Below are positions 60,101-64,000 of a stretch of DNA of 64,000 bases, in pieces. The translations under genes were made by a program, and so were the position numbers. Under the pieces are notes generated by a model. That model made no database searches. It was not told where the DNA came from and was given only the letters and a program-made list of their open reading frames with translations. This DNA comes from Antedon mediterranea. Its lineage: Eukaryota; Echinodermata; Crinoidea; Comatulida; Antedonidae. The stretch covers positions 26,975,001-27,039,000 of the forward strand of contig NC_092673.1 in NCBI RefSeq assembly GCF_964355755.1. The letters run 5' to 3'. The first letter of the stretch is position 1. Every line of letters begins with the position of its first letter.

Positions 60101-60240
60101 CATACGTAAATAGAAATGATTTTAAAGACAATTTCTAAAATTTTAAACAATTATTACTGTTCAACAAATATGTATACAAAAAGAAAACTCAGTATTAGTT
60201 ACCCTAAAGTTGAAAATAATTTTGGCAGCTAAAATTATTG
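57181..60240. other. Non-coding, AT-rich
   Basis: Apart from the MITE near 58035 and an AT dinucleotide run near 58806-58820, nothing is recognised. Confidence 0.45.
58035..58190. mobile_element. Diverged copy of the GGGGACACC MITE family
   Basis: ATGTCCCCTTAATAGGAGTG at the left and GGGTGTCCACCTGAACAGAGG at the right. Short copies also occur at 52965-53105 and 54445-54530. Confidence 0.4.
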
Positions 60241-60460
60241 ATTGTCATTTTTTCAGTGGATATTTTATTTTGTATCTCCATTGAGAGCCAGTCACTGATA
60301 CCCACAGCATTGTCATTTTTTCAGTGGATATTTTATTTTGTATCTCCATTGAGATACAGCCACTGATACCCACGGCATTGTCATTTTTTCAGTGCTTATT
60401 TTATTTTGTATCTCCATTGAGATCCAGCCACTGATACCCACAGCATTGTCAGTGGATATA
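60241..60460 (+). repeat. 68-bp tandem repeat, about three copies
   Basis: ATTGTCATTTTTTCAGTGGA and GCCACTGATACCCACAGC recur at 60241, 60309 and 60377 with a partial fourth at 60445. The same unit occurs inverted at 62229-62366. Confidence 0.88.
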
Positions 60461-61712
60461 TAAATATGTTTCTGTACATTAGAACAATTTCTTAAATTGA
60501 AAGGAATTAAACAGTTGTTGTTACTAAAACTATTAGGTATCTTTTAATAAATACGTAAAAACAGAAAGAAAACTCGATTTTAGTTGCCCGAAAATAATAT
60601 TTTGTTTGGGAACCAATTGGAACTGATGTATTTCTTATTTTATTTTCCATAATTACATCAACAATAATTTTCATTTACTGATAGATACTTTACTGAAGAT
60701 ATTTTTATAATATACTGCTGACCCACTTTTGTGTACAGGTTAAATAAGTAACGTACACATTTTAAGTTTAGGCCCCCTAATCCGTTTTATAATATTAATT
60801 TTCCTAAATAATAATAGTTTTTTTGCCCGAAAATTGCATTTTGTTTTGGTACCACTGGTCTGTAACTGCTGTATTTGTTTTTCTGTATAATTACCGTTTT
60901 ATTATATTATTTCTTCTGCACAAATGTCATAATTCTAAGGTTGCTTGTGATTTTACTTCGTTATTTACTTAAACTTCCACCTAAAGAAATATATGTTAGT
61001 TTTTAGATTATCACCCGGGCGGGCCAGAATTAATGTTTGTGGTGTTAAGTATACACTGTAAATGCAAAAATAAAATACGAGAAATAAGAACTGATTGATT
61101 ACAAAGAAATGTATATATTCAAAATGACTATGTAACAAAATATTACATAAAGGTGAATGAATCTCACAAAAGAGAAAACCAAAAAGTCCGCCTTTTTTAT
61201 AATTTTTTTTTTCTAAATTAAAATTTTACCTGTATTCTGTTTATACATTTTAAATTTAACCGGTTACTGGTGGTTCTAAAATTAAAAAAATATATATAAA
61301 TAAATAGATTCACGATGTTTTTAAAATGCAGAAAATAAAATGTTATTTTAGATTGTATTTAGTTAAAATAATATTATGTAGAAGTATGACAAATATATCG
61401 ATGAATTATTAATATGGTTATAAATGTATCTGGTGGGTTATGAATAATAACAAATTAATAATTGTATTGTATTTGACATCACAATCATGACTCTCTGCTT
61501 GAGTGACTCCTCTGCCCTGTCAATAGTATTCGACAAGTATCTTTGGCGTGGTGTGAGACTCGAACAAACGAACGCCGCTTGCTTGCTTCCAATAGGTGCA
61601 CTCAACCGTTGATTTGGGTACAATACCTTCTTGACTCATTTTAATATGAATGGACCTTTTTATTATTTGTATAGAGGTAGTGTAAGCTAAGGTATCAGTC
61701 AGTTACTCGATC

Positions 61713-61781
61713 ATGGAGACTCGTACGTTAGCATTTGTGGTGCTCTGCTGTGGCTTAATATGCCCTGGAAATTTCTCACCG
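61713..61781 (+). CDS. Probable first exon of a secreted or membrane protein (signal peptide)
   Basis: ATG opens 23 codons reading METRTLAFVVLCCGLICPG then NFSP, ending exactly at a GTAAGT donor in phase 0. A basic residue, a hydrophobic core (LAFVVLCCGLI) and a small-residue exit are typical of a signal peptide. The rest of the gene is not recognised; large introns elsewhere in the window make it likely that exon 2 lies beyond 64000. Function unknown. Partial gene. Confidence 0.55.
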
Positions 61782-62228
61782 GTAAGTTTGTATTATATTT
61801 AATATATTTTAATGGTGGTGAAATATAATAATAATTCTGCGTTAATTTTAAATGTGTTATCTAGAAAAAAAAACTTGGTGAATATTGATAACAGTTAGAA
61901 TGTCTTTTAGGCCTTATGAAATAATTATCCTTGAGATATGTTCAATAAAAGTGGTTTTCCTTATTTTATCAACATTTTGAACGTTTTGACACAATTCTTG
62001 TTGATATTTTTCTAGTTCAATAGTCTTGTTTGAAAGACACTGTTATTTTAGACAATTTTAAGCTGTGGTTTTGAAAGTGAAAGTTTTGATTTTAAAAGTC
62101 TGTCTACATGTTGTTACTAATATACACATGTGGTCAGTTCATATAATGGATACAATACAAGCATGGCCAAAATAGATTGCCTCAAAAAGTTTTGCATTTT
62201 CTAACACTTTCACACTAATGGAAATTAC

Positions 62229-62366
62229 TGAAAACATGACAATGCTGTGGGTATCAGTGGCTGGATCTCAATGGTGATACAAAATAAAATAAGCACTGAA
62301 AAAAATACAATGATGTGGGTATCAGTGGCTGGATCTCAATGGAGATACAAAATATAATAAGCAAAA
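62229..62366 (-). repeat. Inverted pair of the 68-bp repeat
   Basis: GGGTATCAGTGGCTGGATCT occurs twice, the reverse complement of the unit at 60241-60460. The two blocks flank the probable signal-peptide exon at 61713. Confidence 0.85.
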
Positions 62367-64000
62367 AGTTAAATAAAAAAGTAAAACAGCCAGAAAGATG
62401 GTGCCAAACTTTTGCAAAACAAAGTAAATTTGTATTCATCCCACATAGGGAAACTAAATGAACACTATTTCTTCCATTATAATAGACTAGAAGATGAAAC
62501 CCTTTCAAAGCACTTGGGTCTAATCTTATTTTAATCAAAACTATTGATTCCAAATAACCAAAACCTTGAAATAAAAATAACCTTGAACTTCACCATTTTA
62601 GCAGTATTTTGATAATTTAAATATAGGCATACTCTGCCATACAAATTATATATTTGGCAATGTGTATCTTAATGTTTTACATCACTTGTATCTTAATGTT
62701 TTGTCGTCTAAATGTTAATATGCTTACTTACTGCACTTTGGATTACCGTTCAATTGTGGCGGAATTAAAATCTCCGCAATGGAATTTGTAGAATAATGGG
62801 CGTTGGCAAACCCAATTTGTACTATAAGCCATCGTCGCCTTCTTAAGTAGGTTCTAACAAAACAGATTAATTGTCAATCTTGAGGATTAATAATGACATA
62901 GCATCCTCAGAACACTATAGATTACAAAGGAACTATTGTTTTAATTATGGTGTGAGATTTCTTAAGAAGCTTGCACAACGTGTTGAGTTTCTACTTGTTC
63001 TAAAAGGAGAAGTTTAACAGTATGAAGTCTTCATGAAAGATTTTCCCTTATCAATGAAAATATTTTATGCATTTGGCTAATATTGTGTGTTTGCAGGAGA
63101 GAATACTGTCAAGAACTCAACACATATTCTAACACATGTTCCTGTTTATCGGGTATAAATGATATACTTAAAAGATTCGTTATTTTCATATTTTAAGTTG
63201 CATGCTTTTACTGTACTTCAATATTAACCACCCAATATTTTTTTAGTTCCCTGTGGTATGCTTAAATGAATGCCTAGTTGCCCAAATATAATAGACTGAG
63301 ATTTCAGGGAGTGTCAACCCTCGGATCAATTTTTAGCTTAGTCTTTCCAAGGTGTATGCACTTCCGTAACGGCACTTACTGGTTCCATTGTTAAAGAACC
63401 CTATTGTCATTCTTACAGTCAAATAGCTCTGTTAGCCTGTCATCGACCACCAGAGTGAGCTAAGCGGGCGCGGTCTGGTACTGACATGCGGCGACAAATT
63501 AATAAATAATTAATCATATAGTAATAATAATAATATAATAATAATTTATTAGGAAATGACACCTTTGCATCGGTGGCACACACAGAAGTGGTGCATCCAA
63601 TTTAACATAATACATCAAAACAACACATTATATGACGGATACAGGTTCTTAAACTATTTGCAAAAATATAAAAGAAAAATCCTTATCAATATGGTAATAC
63701 AGGTACTCTATTAAATTGTTCTACAGTATCATAGGTTTGAGTTGATAATTTTAAAAGGTATATAAAAATAAACATAAAATATAGTAAAGAGTTTACATTA
63801 CAAACCATTGTGTTTCAACATCAGGTACTGAAGACCTATAGTTGTTATCACAGGTGTATAATATTTATTATTTTTAACCATAACAGAATTAAAAGACGTT
63901 TACTATATAATTTCAATATAACATTTCTGAACAGATTATTATTAGGCCTATTAATTTTATATTGAAACCATAACAGAACCATAGAATAACATTTCCATTT
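62367..64000. other. Non-coding or intronic
   Basis: No exon that convincingly continues the 61713 gene is visible. A weak acceptor TGTGTTTGCAG before 63097 opens only 11 codons before a stop. Confidence 0.4.

Noticed and set aside
63097-63130. Possible second exon of the 61713 gene after TGTGTTTGCAG
   Set aside because: Phase 0 reading stops after 11 codons with no donor before the stop.

Overview
This is an AT-rich, intron-rich, repeat-laden animal nuclear DNA window. The gene content (a spliced collagen galactosyltransferase, a STAND-type NTPase), abundant small inverted-repeat transposons and a very frequent palindrome TAGGCCTA suggest a marine deuterostome invertebrate, most likely an echinoderm. 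The lineage is an inference from overall style, not from a marker gene. No bacterial, organellar or viral gene sets are visible.

Layout. Positions 1-17000 contain no gene I can support. They hold tandem arrays (32-bp unit at 1420-1871, about 25-bp unit at 3930-4930, smaller duplications), several TIR-bearing non-autonomous DNA transposons (6417-6574, 6583-6759, 7109-7262, 8126-8293) and a 2.2-kb hAT-like element (11826-14014) with a nested fold-back. A minus-strand gene at 17369-20830 encodes a 669-671 residue NB-ARC/STAND-like P-loop protein ending in seven 25-residue repeats. Its start lies about 1 kb from, and head-to-head with, the main gene of the window. That gene is a plus-strand procollagen beta-1-O galactosyltransferase (COLGALT/GLT25D family), assembled here from ten coding exons between 21853 and 54234 with consistent splice phases.

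The most striking feature of the COLGALT gene is that its last coding exon exists twice, at 51333-51588 and 53988-54234. Both copies have the same entry phase, are homologous, and end in a KDEL-like tetrapeptide. They predict two proteins of 598 and 595 residues that differ only after residue 514. Exon 5 also has two in-frame acceptors 33 bp apart. The introns are full of mobile DNA: a Harbinger-like element with a broken Myb/SANT reading frame (25186-26009), a piggyBac-like TTAA element present twice in opposite orientation (32602-33242 and 35974-36605, the second nested inside another TIR element), a 509-bp TIR element nearly filling intron 5, and minisatellites that run right up to the acceptors of exons 2 and 4.

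Downstream of COLGALT the window is mostly non-coding: a near-perfect 25-bp hairpin at 56433-56486, a 40-bp tandem array at 56932-57180, and at 61713-61781 a probable first exon of another secreted or membrane protein whose remaining exons would lie further on or outside the window. Exon boundaries were inferred by eye from GT/AG sites, frame continuity and family knowledge; no transcript data were available.
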